Positions 8,258-17,099 of a stretch of DNA of 64,000 bases are shown in pieces. The position numbers were made by a program, and so were the translations under genes. The DNA comes from Lentzea sp. NEAU-D7. GTDB lineage: Bacteria; Actinomycetota; Actinomycetes; Mycobacteriales; Pseudonocardiaceae. Under the pieces are notes generated by a model that made no database searches, had not been told where the DNA came from, and saw nothing but the letters and a program-made list of their open reading frames with translations. Where the stretch lies: the NCBI RefSeq assembly GCF_026242055.1, contig NZ_JAPJDL010000005.1, positions 69,089-133,088 on the forward strand, read 5' to 3'. Each line of letters opens with the position of its first letter. Positions within the stretch are counted from its first letter, which is position 1.

Positions 8258-9412
8258 ATGACGACCACCGCTACCCGGCCCCGCGTCACGGTTCGGCGGG
8301 TGGTGTTCACGCTCGTCCTCTTCTCCGTGACGACGCTGCTGTTCTGGGTGCCGTTCGAGGGCCTGTTCGCCGCGAGCGCGGAGTGGCCGGACCCGGTGCG
8401 GCCGGTCGCCGCCGTCGTGTTCGCCGCGGCCGCCATCACGATGATCGTGCTGTTCACCCAGCGCGGCAGCGACCGCGCCGCGCGGATCTCCCAGTTCCTG
8501 CTCGGCTTCGTGTGGATCGCGTTCGTGTGGACGCTGATCACCGACGTCGTGCGGCTCGGGCTCGCGCTCGGCGGCGTCGAGAACCCGTTCCGCTCCCGCT
8601 TCATCGCCGTGCTGCTCGCCGTCCTCATCGTCACCGTGACGGTCTACGGGGTGTACGAGGCGATGCGCGTGCCCCGCGTCAAGCGGCAAGACGTGACGAT
8701 TCCCCGGCTCGACCCCGCGTTCGACGGCCTGACCGTCGCGGTCATCACCGACACGCACTACGGCGCCATCAACCGCGCGAAGTGGTCGAGGGGCATGGTC
8801 GACGCGGTCAACGAGCTCCGCGCCGACGTCGCCGTGCACGTCGGTGACATCGCCGACGGCACCGCCGAGCAGCGCCTGGAGCAGGCCACCCCGCTCGGCG
8901 ACGTGAACACCGAGCACCGCTTCTACATCACCGGCAACCACGAGTACTACTCGAACGCGCAGGGCTGGATCGACCTGATGACCCGGCTGGGCTGGAAGGC
9001 GTTGCGCAACGAGCACGTGGCACTGGAGCGCGGTGGCGCCGAGCTGGTGTTCGCGGGCGTCGACGACGTGACGGCCAGCCACTCGGGCGAGCCCGGCCAC
9101 GCCGCCGACCTCGCCCTCGCGCTGCGCGGCGCCGACCCGGGCGCGCCGGTCGTGCTGCTCGCGCACCAGCCGTCCGAGATCAGGAAGGCCGTCGACGCCG
9201 GAGTGGACCTGCAGCTGTCCGGGCACACGCACGGCGGGCAGATCTGGCCGTTCCACTACCTGGTGCGGCTGCAGCAGCCGGTGGTCGCCGGCCTGAGCAG
9301 GCACAGCGACCGCACCCAGCTCTACACCAGCCGCGGCGCCGGCTTCTGGGGCCCGCCGATGCGCGTCTTCGCGCCCAGCGAGATCACCCTGCTGACGCTC
9401 AGGGCTGCCTGA
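8258..9412 (+). CDS. Membrane-anchored metallophosphoesterase (YkuE-like)
   Basis: The 384-aa protein has four predicted membrane segments (about residues 14-32, 49-66, 80-104, 114-131) and then a calcineurin-like phosphoesterase domain. All dinuclear-metal motifs are visible: DTHYG (Asp165, His167), GDIAD, GNHEYY, AHQPSE and SGHTHGGQ. Proteins of this design act at the inner face or in the cell envelope on phosphoesters; YkuE relatives have been linked to UDP-sugar or lipid precursors, but the substrate here is unknown. It overlaps the convergent phosphatase gene by 14 bp. Confidence 0.9.
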   Translation: MTTTATRPRVTVRRVVFTLVLFSVTTLLFWVPFEGLFAASAEWPDPVRPVAAVVFAAAAITMIVLFTQRGSDRAARISQFLLGFVWIAFVWTLITDVVRLGLALGGVENPFRSRFIAVLLAVLIVTVTVYGVYEAMRVPRVKRQDVTIPRLDPAFDGLTVAVITDTHYGAINRAKWSRGMVDAVNELRADVAVHVGDIADGTAEQRLEQATPLGDVNTEHRFYITGNHEYYSNAQGWIDLMTRLGWKALRNEHVALERGGAELVFAGVDDVTASHSGEPGHAADLALALRGADPGAPVVLLAHQPSEIRKAVDAGVDLQLSGHTHGGQIWPFHYLVRLQQPVVAGLSRHSDRTQLYTSRGAGFWGPPMRVFAPSEITLLTLRAA

Positions 9413-9944
9413 CGGGCACCCCGGAGAGGTGGCCGCTGTCGTTGAACCTGACCAGACGAGGTGACTCTCCGGTCGTGTAGCGGATGACCGTGAGCGCCGC
9501 GTGGTCGTGGTGCAGCGTCAGCCACCGCTCGGGCGGGGCGTCCAGCGCGTCCCGCACGAGCCAGCCGATCAGGAACGAGTGCGTCACGACCAGCACCGGG
9601 CCGTCGCCGGGCCGGGCGAAGCGCGTCTCGGCCTCGTGGGCCAGCGCGGGCCCGCGGGTGCGTTCCGACTCCGGGAAACCGTCGAAGAACTCGTCGTGGT
9701 CGGGGACGAAGTGCGGCACGTAGTCGTCCGCCGCCGCCTCGACGCGGCAGGGCACGCGCAGCACACCGGCGATGATCGACGCGGTCTCGGCGGCACGAGG
9801 CTGAGGACCGTGGTGCACGGCCGCGAAACCCGTGCCCCGCAACCGTTCCGCCAGGGCCTCGGCCTGCCTGCGGCCACGCGCCGTCAGCCGGGACCCGTCC
9901 TTCGTCGCCTCGCCGTGCCGGACCAGGTGCAGATCTCTTGTCAC
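9399..9944 (-). CDS. Histidine phosphatase (phosphoglycerate-mutase superfamily)
   Basis: The 181-aa protein starts with LHLVRHGEATKDGSRLTARG, the RHG motif holding the phospho-accepting His. A second catalytic His is in VVTHSFLIGWL. It belongs to the broad histidine phosphatase clan; substrates range from sugar phosphates to nucleotides. The GTG at 9944 overlaps the stop of the upstream gene as GTGA, so the two are translationally coupled. The open frame continues upstream of this start but that part is only a shadow of the membrane-protein gene. Confidence 0.85.
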   Translation of the reverse strand: MTRDLHLVRHGEATKDGSRLTARGRRQAEALAERLRGTGFAAVHHGPQPRAAETASIIAGVLRVPCRVEAAADDYVPHFVPDHDEFFDGFPESERTRGPALAHEAETRFARPGDGPVLVVTHSFLIGWLVRDALDAPPERWLTLHHDHAALTVIRYTTGESPRLVRFNDSGHLSGVPVRQP

Positions 9945-10855
9945 GCCGTGCAGTCTGCCTTGACGGCACTCGCGGCGTGATGGGCGTAGGTCGGTCCGGA
10001 GCTGTTCCAGTCCTGACCTCGGGTGACGAGCTGCACGGTCAGGTTTCCGCTGGCCTTGAACTTCCCGACGCCGACCCACTGCCCGCGCTTGTCGACCTGC
10101 TTGATCGCGAACGACGCCATCGGGGTGCCGCCGACGCCGTTGCGGTCGAAGACGTAGTACACGGTCGGGTTACCCCCGACCTCCTGCAGACCACCGTTCG
10201 GGACGTGCACGGAGACCTCGCAGGTACCGGTCGCCGTGAACGTCCACATGCCGTAGGCCGAGCTGTCGTCGCGGCGCGCGTCGCCGGACATCGGGATCGA
10301 CACGAACGTCGAGCCGCACTTGCCGTCGCCGTGGTCGACCCAGCCCTTGCGGCCGTCGCGGTACAACCCGACGTTGGTGTAGCCGCCGCACCCCGGGCCC
10401 GTCGTGAACGACTTGGTGCCGGCGGGCGCCCTGCCGGTGTCACCGGCGGGCGGCGGGACGGCGTTCCGCGTCGTCGTCGGCATCAGGCCCAGGGCGGACG
10501 AGGCGAGCGACGGGTCCAGGCTGTTCGCCGAGGTGGACTCCTCCGGCAGCTCCTCCGGCGGGGTGATCAGGCCGGGGATGTAGCTGTGCGAGGGCTGCGC
10601 GATGTCCGTGCCGCCGCTGCCGGGGTCACCGTCGAACGTCACGAGGGCGATCCCGCCGAGGACCAGCAGCGCGGTGATGGCGACGATCGCGGCGGTGCGC
10701 GGCTTGAACGGACCGGCCGGCGGCTTCTCCTCCTGCTCCGGGACGTCACCGGCCGAGGCCCAGCGGGCGGCACCCCTGGCGCGGGCGGCCTCCATCAGCG
10801 CTGGGTCGGGCGCCAGATGACGCTCGGTCGGTTCTTCGGGGAACTGGGTCGGCAC
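9941..10855 (-). CDS. Single-pass membrane protein with extracytoplasmic domain
   Basis: The 304-aa protein has a cytoplasmic head (1-55), one membrane helix (about 56-73, TAAIVAITALLVLGGIALV), a Pro/Ser/Thr-rich linker and an outer domain of about 150 residues with several Cys (CGGY, GKCG, GTCE, KADC), probably disulfide-linked. I do not recognise a named family; the outer domain looks like a small beta-sandwich. The gene precedes and overlaps the histidine phosphatase by 4 bp, so they form an operon. The start is the GTG at 10855. Confidence 0.75.
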   Translation of the reverse strand: MPTQFPEEPTERHLAPDPALMEAARARGAARWASAGDVPEQEEKPPAGPFKPRTAAIVAITALLVLGGIALVTFDGDPGSGGTDIAQPSHSYIPGLITPPEELPEESTSANSLDPSLASSALGLMPTTTRNAVPPPAGDTGRAPAGTKSFTTGPGCGGYTNVGLYRDGRKGWVDHGDGKCGSTFVSIPMSGDARRDDSSAYGMWTFTATGTCEVSVHVPNGGLQEVGGNPTVYYVFDRNGVGGTPMASFAIKQVDKRGQWVGVGKFKASGNLTVQLVTRGQDWNSSGPTYAHHAASAVKADCTA

Positions 10856-11007
10856 GGAGCGCAGTGTGCCAGGGACACAGGGCCACCCGAACGCGTGGTT
10901 CTTTCACGAACGGGTTGTTTGAACTCAATGGACCGCACGCTGTGCAGGCGGCTGCGCCGTTTCGTCTACGTAACGTGACGGCTACCGGCGGAGCGAACTT
11001 TCATTCC

Positions 11008-11021
11008 TGACTCGTGAGTCA
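11008..11021. promoter_or_regulatory. Small palindrome, possible operator
   Basis: TGACTC and GAGTCA flank a central GT in the divergent intergenic region. This could be a regulator site, but no partner is evident. Confidence 0.3.
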
Positions 11022-11295
11022 AGCTAAGCACCGTCCCGCACCTGCGCACACCCACCGCCGCGGACCGGAAAAACCGGATCTTGTCCCGGTTCCCGTGTCA
11101 CAGAACGAAAACACCTGCAGAACGCCTTGATCTCGCCGTGTCCACGGGCGGTAGAACCGGTTCAGAGCCGTCATGTTCCGGGCACGGAGTCGATCGCTCG
11201 CAAGATCTGGCGGCACCGGCGCCGCCGGCAGGACGGGTTCCGGCGGCCGGATCTTCTCGTGCGCACGGCAGTAGCCAAGCCCCTCCCGGCCCGCC

Positions 11296-11301
11296 TAGGG
11301 T
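11296..11301 (+). promoter_or_regulatory. -10 hexamer of leaderless lipoprotein gene
   Basis: TAGGGT stands 7 nt before the ATG at 11309, with no Shine-Dalgarno sequence between. Confidence 0.45.
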
Positions 11302-11308
11302 GCCCGCC

Positions 11309-12418
11309 ATGCCCTCAGGTAGACAGGCCGTCGTGCTGCTTGCCGCCCTCGTGGCGGGTTGCGGCACGGCGATCCCCGGTACCCCCGTCGCCGGACCCCA
11401 GTTGCCTCAGACGTCGACCTCCCAGACCGTCACCGTCGTGACGACGACTCCCGCGCCGAGCAGCAGCGCCGTCCCCCCGCCTTCTCCCCCGCCCCCGCCC
11501 GCTCCCGTCGCGAAGTTCGGCAACCCGAACGGCACCACCCCCGTGCCGCCGGAGGCCGCCGCCGAGGACACCTCGAAGCCCACCCGCGTGATCGGCACCG
11601 GCACGCCCGCGAGCTGCACGTCGCAGGCCGTGGTCGACGCGGTCGCCGCCGGAGGGGTCGTCACCTTCAGCTGCGGGCCGCAGCCGCACACCATCCCGCT
11701 GGCCACGACCGCGAAGGTCCGCGCGAGGACCGTTCTCGACGGCGGTGGCCGGATCACGCTGAGCGGCCAGGGACAGCGCCGGGTGCTCGACCACGACGCG
11801 CCGAGGCTCGTGGTCCAGAACATCACCCTCGCCGACGGCAACTCGACCGGCGACACGGCCGACGGCGGGGGTGGCGGCGCGATCATGGTGCGCGGCGGTC
11901 AGCTCAAGGTCGTGAACTCGCGTTTCGCGAACAACAGGTGCGACGCCAACGGCCCCGACCTCGGCGGTGCCGCGATCCGCGTGACCGACTGGGCCGAGAA
12001 GGTGCCGGTCTTCATCACCGGCAGCACGTTCGAGGGCGGGGTGTGCTCCAACGGCGGTGCGCTGAGCAGCATCGGCGCGTCGTGGGTCGTGCTCAACAGC
12101 CTGATGAAGAACAACAAGGCCATCGGCCGCGGCGCCAACCCGGCGCGCGGTGGCACGCCGGGTGGCGGCAGCGGTGGCGCGATTTACAACGACGGCAACA
12201 CGTTCACGCTGCGCGTCGCCGGTTCGCTGATCGAGGACAACCAGGCCAACGAGGGTGGTGGCGCGGTGTTCTTCGTCAGCAACGACAACACGGGCTCGAT
12301 GTCGGTCGAGGGCTCCACGTTGCGCCGCAACCCGAGCCTCGGTTTCGAGACCGTCAAGGGGATCTTCTACCTAGGCGTGGGCGGCAAGCCGAAGGTCACC
12401 GCGTCGACGATCCAGTGA
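11309..12418 (+). CDS. Beta-helix lipoprotein
   Basis: The 369-aa product begins with a short signal peptide and the lipobox LVAGC (Cys18), so it should be anchored to the outer face of the membrane. A Pro/Ser/Thr-rich linker to about residue 75 precedes a right-handed parallel beta-helix recognisable from repeated phrases such as VVQNITLADGNS, LKVVNSRFANNRC and GSTFEGGVCSNGGAL. These resemble the Chlamydia-Omp/pectate-lyase-like repeats. No catalytic residues of a polysaccharide lyase can be assigned, so binding or structural roles are equally likely. The 3' end overlaps the convergent transporter gene by 48 bp. Confidence 0.82.
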   Translation: MPSGRQAVVLLAALVAGCGTAIPGTPVAGPQLPQTSTSQTVTVVTTTPAPSSSAVPPPSPPPPPAPVAKFGNPNGTTPVPPEAAAEDTSKPTRVIGTGTPASCTSQAVVDAVAAGGVVTFSCGPQPHTIPLATTAKVRARTVLDGGGRITLSGQGQRRVLDHDAPRLVVQNITLADGNSTGDTADGGGGGAIMVRGGQLKVVNSRFANNRCDANGPDLGGAAIRVTDWAEKVPVFITGSTFEGGVCSNGGALSSIGASWVVLNSLMKNNKAIGRGANPARGGTPGGGSGGAIYNDGNTFTLRVAGSLIEDNQANEGGGAVFFVSNDNTGSMSVEGSTLRRNPSLGFETVKGIFYLGVGGKPKVTASTIQ

Positions 12419-13570
12419 GCCCGCGACCAGCAGGAACGCGAGACCGGCGACGCACATCGCCAGGCTGAAGCCGTAGACCCAGCGGAACCCCAGCTGCTGG
12501 GAGACGCCGAGCAACGCGCCCGCGACCATGCCGCCGACGATCTGGGTGTTGCTGAACATCGTCGTGGCGTGGCCGGGGCGGCCGGGGTCGAGGCTCTGGA
12601 AGTAGGTGATGCCGACGCCCATGATCAGCGAGATGACGGTGGCGTGCAGCAGCTGCGCGGCCATCACCTGCCAGATGGAGTCGGCGAACACCATCACCCC
12701 GTGGTAGCTCAACGAGATCACCGCGCCGATGAGCACGAGCCTGTGCTGCGACATGCGGTTCGCCAGCGAGCCGAACCACAGCATCATCGGGATCTCCAGC
12801 GCCGCGCACAGGCCCATCGCGAGCCCGGCGTCCCCGGCCGTGCCGCGCAGTTCGGTCGTGATGAACAACGGCAGGCCGCTCACCGCGAGGGCCACGGCGC
12901 CCTGCAGGAACAGGAAGGCGGCGGAGACGACGACCATGGGGCCGGCCGCGGAGCCGGCGGCTTCCTCGGCCTCCTCCTCTTCCGCCCGTGCGGGCGGCAC
13001 CGGGAGCGTGAGGGCGAGGACCGCGACGCCGAGCTGCAGCACGGCGGTGGAGCCGAACAGTCCGATCCACCCGGTCTTCGCGACGAGCAGCGCGGCCACC
13101 GGCGGTCCGGCGACCCACGCGACCGAGAGCAACGTCCGCAGCACGCTGACGACCATCGACGGGCCCTGGGACACCTGACGGCCGTATGCGAAGAGCTGCG
13201 GCAGCAAGGCGCCCGTGATCCCGATGAACACGACGGACGTGCCGAGCAGGAACCAGTAGTCGCGCAGCACGGCGAACAGGCCGTAGCCGACGGCCCCGGC
13301 TACACCGCCCGCGGCGAGCAGGTACCGGCGCTGCACCCGGCCGTCCGAGAGCCTGCCCATGACCGTGCTCGCCACGACCTGCGCGACCGGGCTCACGATC
13401 AGGAAGAAGCCGAGCTGGAACGGCGTCACCTTGACTTCGCTCGTGAGGAACAGCGAGCCGAACGGCAACGCGAACGCCATCGACACGCCGCACACGACGC
13501 TGATGCCGGAGAGTTGGAGGAACGTACGGGACAGGAGCGGCGAGGATGTTCTCTCGCTGAGAGCCGTCAC
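12371..13570 (-). CDS. MFS transporter, sugar-efflux (SET) type
   Basis: The 399-aa protein has 12 hydrophobic segments split by an acidic loop EEEEAEEAAG after the sixth. The N-terminus resembles the SetA/SotA sugar-efflux group, with MAFALPFGSLFL and GRLSDGRVQRR as the loop 2-3 motif. These proteins export sugars or glycoside-like compounds by proton antiport; the substrate is inferred only from family resemblance. It is a single gene ending inside the lipoprotein gene. Confidence 0.82.
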   Translation of the reverse strand: MTALSERTSSPLLSRTFLQLSGISVVCGVSMAFALPFGSLFLTSEVKVTPFQLGFFLIVSPVAQVVASTVMGRLSDGRVQRRYLLAAGGVAGAVGYGLFAVLRDYWFLLGTSVVFIGITGALLPQLFAYGRQVSQGPSMVVSVLRTLLSVAWVAGPPVAALLVAKTGWIGLFGSTAVLQLGVAVLALTLPVPPARAEEEEAEEAAGSAAGPMVVVSAAFLFLQGAVALAVSGLPLFITTELRGTAGDAGLAMGLCAALEIPMMLWFGSLANRMSQHRLVLIGAVISLSYHGVMVFADSIWQVMAAQLLHATVISLIMGVGITYFQSLDPGRPGHATTMFSNTQIVGGMVAGALLGVSQQLGFRWVYGFSLAMCVAGLAFLLVAGSLDRRRGDLRLAAHA

Positions 13571-13634
13571 CCGGTGATCGTGCTCTTTGAGCGGTCAATC
13601 AGGAAACGAAATATCCCATGATGCGGGCAATCTC

Positions 13635-14987
13635 TCACACGACGACGATCGCGCCGTCTCGACGGTGATCTGCACCACCTCTGAGCAGGCCCGATTCGGT
13701 CATTTCGACCACCTGGCAGCCGCCGAAGAACATGCTCGGCGCGCGGAACCGGGTGACCGGGAGCTCGCTTTCCGGTCGAATTCCCGGCTCGACGTGGAGG
13801 TGGTCTCCGCTCAGGTGCATGCGCGGCGCGTCGACCGCGTCCTGGGCGGGCATGCCGCGGTCGAGGACGTTCACGAGCACCTGCAGGATCGCGCCGCAGA
13901 TCCGGCTGGAGCCCGCGCTGCCGAGCACGAGCTCGGCCTGGCCGTGCCTCGTCACCACGGTCGGCGCCATCATCGACGGCAGCCGGTCACCGGGCGCGTG
14001 GCTGAAGAACCCGTCCGGCGACAGGTCCTCCTCCCCCATCATGTTGTTCAGGTGCACGCCGGCGATCGAGATCCCGGAGCCCGCGCCGTTCGTCGTGGTG
14101 ACGCTGCACGCCGTGCCGTCCGCGTCGAGCACGGAGATGTGCGTGGTGGAACCCAGGCGGTTCAGGTGCGCCTTCGGGGTGGCGAGCGCGCGGAGGAGGT
14201 CCTGCTGCGACGGGTTGCCCGGCAACGCTTCCAGCATCTGCGTGAGCAACGCGCCACCCGCGGCCGGTGGTGGGTTCGTGTGGACGTCACGGCCGCGGTG
14301 CCGCGCGTGCAACGGCTCGCGCCGCACGGCTTCGTAGGCTTCCAGGTCCTGGCGGGTGAGGTCGCCGCCCTTCGACCTGATCCAGTCGGTGATCGCGCCC
14401 GCGATGTCACCGGTGTAGAACGGCTCCGCGCCGTCGCTGCCGAGCCGGTCCAGGGCCTCGGCGACCTCGGGCTGCACGAGGAGTTCGCCCTCCTCGAACG
14501 CGGTGAGACCCGCGCTGTGGGCGAGCGGCAGCAGCAGCGACGTGACGTACGCCTGATACCGGTTGATCCGATGGCCTTCACGGGCGTGCATCGCCGCCGT
14601 GGCCACGAGTTCGTGCAGCGGCGCACGGCCGTAGGCGGCGGCTTTCGCGGCACCGGCGGGCATCCCGTAGGCGGCGACCGAGGACGGTCCCACGTGGAAC
14701 TCCTGTTCCGCGTCACCGAAGTGGACGGTGATGGGGGTCAGCGGAGCGCGGTCACCCGACGCCCCGCGTCCCGGTGCGGCGGCCGAGAAGTCCAGCAGCA
14801 CAGGGGTTTCCCCGGCGCGCGCGATCATCATGTACCCGGCGGAGCCCAGCCCGGTCAGCAACGGCTCGGTGACGCAGGACGTCAGCATCGCGGCGACCGC
14901 CGCGTCCACGGCGTTCCCACCGGCGCGCAGCATCGTCGCGCCCGCCTGTGCGGTGAGCGGGTGGCCCGCAGCGATCGCGCCTCGCAC
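13635..14987 (-). CDS. Gamma-glutamyltransferase-family N-terminal nucleophile hydrolase
   Basis: This 450-aa protein has the family signatures. STTHISVLDADG places the self-cleavage/nucleophile Thr at about residue 281. NNMMGEEDL, PGDRLPSMMAPT and GSAGSSRI follow in the expected order. Autocleavage would give large and small subunits of about 280 and 170 residues. Unlike secreted GGTs it lacks a signal peptide and is shorter than the usual 550-600 aa, so it may act in the cytoplasm on glutathione-like or other gamma-glutamyl or N-acyl compounds. The GTG at 14987 follows a textbook AGGAGGT at 6 nt. The open frame extends upstream across the divergent DedA gene, but that is a shadow. Confidence 0.88.
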   Translation of the reverse strand: MRGAIAAGHPLTAQAGATMLRAGGNAVDAAVAAMLTSCVTEPLLTGLGSAGYMMIARAGETPVLLDFSAAAPGRGASGDRAPLTPITVHFGDAEQEFHVGPSSVAAYGMPAGAAKAAAYGRAPLHELVATAAMHAREGHRINRYQAYVTSLLLPLAHSAGLTAFEEGELLVQPEVAEALDRLGSDGAEPFYTGDIAGAITDWIRSKGGDLTRQDLEAYEAVRREPLHARHRGRDVHTNPPPAAGGALLTQMLEALPGNPSQQDLLRALATPKAHLNRLGSTTHISVLDADGTACSVTTTNGAGSGISIAGVHLNNMMGEEDLSPDGFFSHAPGDRLPSMMAPTVVTRHGQAELVLGSAGSSRICGAILQVLVNVLDRGMPAQDAVDAPRMHLSGDHLHVEPGIRPESELPVTRFRAPSMFFGGCQVVEMTESGLLRGGADHRRDGAIVVV

Positions 14988-15089
14988 CGTTCGACCTCCT
15001 GAAGAGAAGGCAATCAACGGTAGACCCCGGTGCGGCACGCCGACCACCCGGCCCGCTCGACGAGCTGGTGGGTCCTGGAGGTTGAAATC

Positions 15090-15710
15090 ATGGTCAAAAC
15101 GGGTATTTCGACGACCATGGAGTGGATCACTCGGCTGATGGAGGCGCTGGGCTCGCCCGGCGCGGGCATCGCGGTCGCACTGGAGAACGTGTTCCCGCCG
15201 GTGCCGAGCGAGGTGATCCTGCCGCTGGCGGGCTTCACCGCCGGCCAGGGCAAGATCTCGCTGGTCGCCGCCATCCTGTGGACGACGGCGGGGTCGGTGG
15301 TCGGTGCCCTGGTGCTGTACGGCCTGGGCGCGTGGCTCGGCGTGGAACGGCTGCGCAAGGTCGCGGACAAGATCCCGTTCGTCACCGCGTCCGATGTGGA
15401 CAAGGCCGACGAGTGGTTCGACAAGCACGGCAGCAAGGCCGTGTTCATCGGGCGGATGGTGCCGGTCGTGCGGAGCCTGATCTCCATCCCGGCGGGCGTG
15501 TCCGGGATGCCGATCCTCAAGTTCACGCTCTACACGGCGGCGGGCAGCCTCGTGTGGAACACCGCGCTGATCCTCGCCGGCTACGCGCTCGGCGACAACT
15601 ACGAGCTGGTCGACCGCTACCTGGGGTGGGTGTCGACGGTGGTGCTCGCCGCGCTGGCCATCGCCATCGTCTGGTTCGTGGTCTCCCGCGTCAAGGCGCG
15701 CCGTTCGTAG
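15090..15710 (+). CDS. DedA-family membrane protein
   Basis: The 206-aa protein has the DedA/VTT signatures ENVFPPVPSEVILPLAGF and GRMVPVVRSLISIPAG, with four to five membrane segments. Family members are lipid scramblases or flippases (undecaprenyl phosphate or phosphatidylethanolamine) supporting envelope homeostasis. The ATG at 15090 is preceded by GGAGG at 8 nt; an upstream in-frame ATG at 15030 lacks a ribosome-binding site. The last 94 bp overlap the convergent MFS gene. Confidence 0.9.
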   Translation: MVKTGISTTMEWITRLMEALGSPGAGIAVALENVFPPVPSEVILPLAGFTAGQGKISLVAAILWTTAGSVVGALVLYGLGAWLGVERLRKVADKIPFVTASDVDKADEWFDKHGSKAVFIGRMVPVVRSLISIPAGVSGMPILKFTLYTAAGSLVWNTALILAGYALGDNYELVDRYLGWVSTVVLAALAIAIVWFVVSRVKARRS

Positions 15711-16843
15711 AGCACCGACGCCACCGCGATGGCGAGACCGGCCACGGACAGCGCCACGCCGACCCACGCCGTCGAGGTGTAGCCCCAGCCCGCCGCGATG
15801 GCCAGGCCGCCCAGCCACGCGCCCGCGCCGTTCGCGACGTTGAGCGACGAGTGGTTGGACGAGGCCGCGAGCGACGGCGCGTCCGGTGAGGCGTCCATCA
15901 GCCTGATCTGCAGGGCGGCCGCGAGGATCTGGATGGTGAAGCCCAGCAGGAACAGCAGGGCGACCAGGAACACCGGCACGGTCGCGGTGAGCCCGAAGAG
16001 CGCCAGGATCAGGCAGACCGCGATCAGCCCGCCGAACACCGAACCCGCCGGCGAGCGGTCGACGAACCGGCCGCCGAACGTCGCGCCGAGCGTCATGCCG
16101 AGCCCGAACACCGCGAGGATCCACGGGACGGCACCGGCGGGCAGCCCGGCGACCTCGGTCGTCAGCGGGGCGACGTAGGAGTAGACGGCGAACATGCCGC
16201 CGAAGCCGATCATGCCGGTGAAGATCGCGAACCACACCGTCGGGCGGCCGAACGCGCGGACCTCGCCCTTCATCGACGCGCCCTCGGCCTTCGGCACCAG
16301 CGGCACCCAGGCCGCGATGGCCCCCGCCGTGACGAGGGCGATCACCGCGACCGCGAGGTACGCCGTGCGCCAGCCGATCTGCTGCCCCGCCGCCGTCGCG
16401 AGAGGCACGCCCACGAGGTTCGCCACGGTCAGACCGACCATCACGCGTGCGACGGCCGTGCCGCGCCGTTCGGGAGCGACGAGCGTGGCGGCGACAACGG
16501 CAGCGATGCCGAAGAACGCGCCGTGCGGCAGTCCGGCGACGAACCGGGCGATGAGCAGCAGCGTCTTGTCCTGCGCGACAGCGGACAGCCCGTTGCCCAG
16601 GGCGACCGCGAGCATGAGGCCGATCAGCATGCCCTTGCGCGGGAGCTTGGCCCCGAGCACCGCGATCAGCGGCGCACCGACGACGACACCGGCGGCGTAG
16701 AGGCTGATCGCGTGACCCGCCTCGTAGTCGGGGATGCCGAACGTCTCCGCGATCTGCGGCAGCAGGCCCATCGTCGCGAACTCGGTCGTACCGATGCCGA
16801 ACCCGCCGAGCGCGAGAGCGGTCATGGCGCGGGTGGTGTTCAA
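15617..16843 (-). CDS. DHA1-type MFS exporter
   Basis: The 408-aa protein shows 12 membrane segments. The N-terminus ALGGFGIGTTEFATMGLLPQ and the loop GAKLPRKG are typical of the AraJ/Cmx/NepI-like drug or metabolite exporters. It probably exports small hydrophobic or purine-like compounds by proton antiport, but no substrate can be fixed. About 30 C-terminal residues are encoded antisense to the DedA gene. A remnant of a related C-terminus lies just upstream at 16874-17041. Confidence 0.87.
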   Translation of the reverse strand: MNTTRAMTALALGGFGIGTTEFATMGLLPQIAETFGIPDYEAGHAISLYAAGVVVGAPLIAVLGAKLPRKGMLIGLMLAVALGNGLSAVAQDKTLLLIARFVAGLPHGAFFGIAAVVAATLVAPERRGTAVARVMVGLTVANLVGVPLATAAGQQIGWRTAYLAVAVIALVTAGAIAAWVPLVPKAEGASMKGEVRAFGRPTVWFAIFTGMIGFGGMFAVYSYVAPLTTEVAGLPAGAVPWILAVFGLGMTLGATFGGRFVDRSPAGSVFGGLIAVCLILALFGLTATVPVFLVALLFLLGFTIQILAAALQIRLMDASPDAPSLAASSNHSSLNVANGAGAWLGGLAIAAGWGYTSTAWVGVALSVAGLAIAVASVLYERRALTRETTNQTMAMASAASTTVDTHPR

Positions 16844-16873
16844 GGCTTCCCCAATGGGTGTCAGCAGCAGAGA

Positions 16874-17041
16874 CTAGTTAGCTACTGGAACGATTTTACG
16901 GCCCTTCTGACGCGCTTCAGAAGACTTCGGGGCGGTGCCGCTGCTCACACGCCGGTCCAGCACCACGGACATCACGGCGATCGCCAGGCCCCCGACCGCG
17001 AGCAGGTTGGCCGCCTCGTCGCCCAGCAGGTTGCCGCGAAA
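16874..17041 (-). pseudogene. C-terminal remnant of an MFS-like transporter
   Basis: The minus-strand reading NLLAVGGLAIAVMSVVLDRR, followed by a 20-residue tail and stop, closely matches the end of the adjacent transporter (ALSVAGLAIAVASVLYERR). Only about 55 codons survive and no start is present. It looks like the tail of a second, deleted copy or of a related EamA/MFS gene. The sequence also contains the promoter region for the transporter at 16843. Confidence 0.45.
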
Positions 17042-17050
17042 AGACCAACA

Positions 17051-17088
17051 CCGAAGAGGCCGATCCCTGCGGGGACCGGCCTCTTCGG
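17051..17088 (-). terminator. Hairpin terminator of carbonic anhydrase gene
   Basis: Perfect 12-bp arms CCGAAGAGGCCG (17051-17062) and CGGCCTCTTCGG (17077-17088) enclose a 14-nt loop that can pair further. On the minus strand the hairpin is followed by a T-rich stretch, TGTTGGTCTTTT, 10 nt after the gene's stop. Confidence 0.8.
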
Positions 17089-17099
17089 CGTCAGCTACC

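Larger units (their letters stand above)
10856..11308. other. Divergent intergenic region, 453 bp
   Basis: No gene is supported here; all frames lack the strong third-position GC bias of the neighbours. It separates the leftward membrane protein from the rightward lipoprotein. It contains an interrupted palindrome TGACTCGTGAGTCA at 11008-11021 (6-bp arms) and the -10-like TAGGGT at 11296-11301. Confidence 0.6.
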
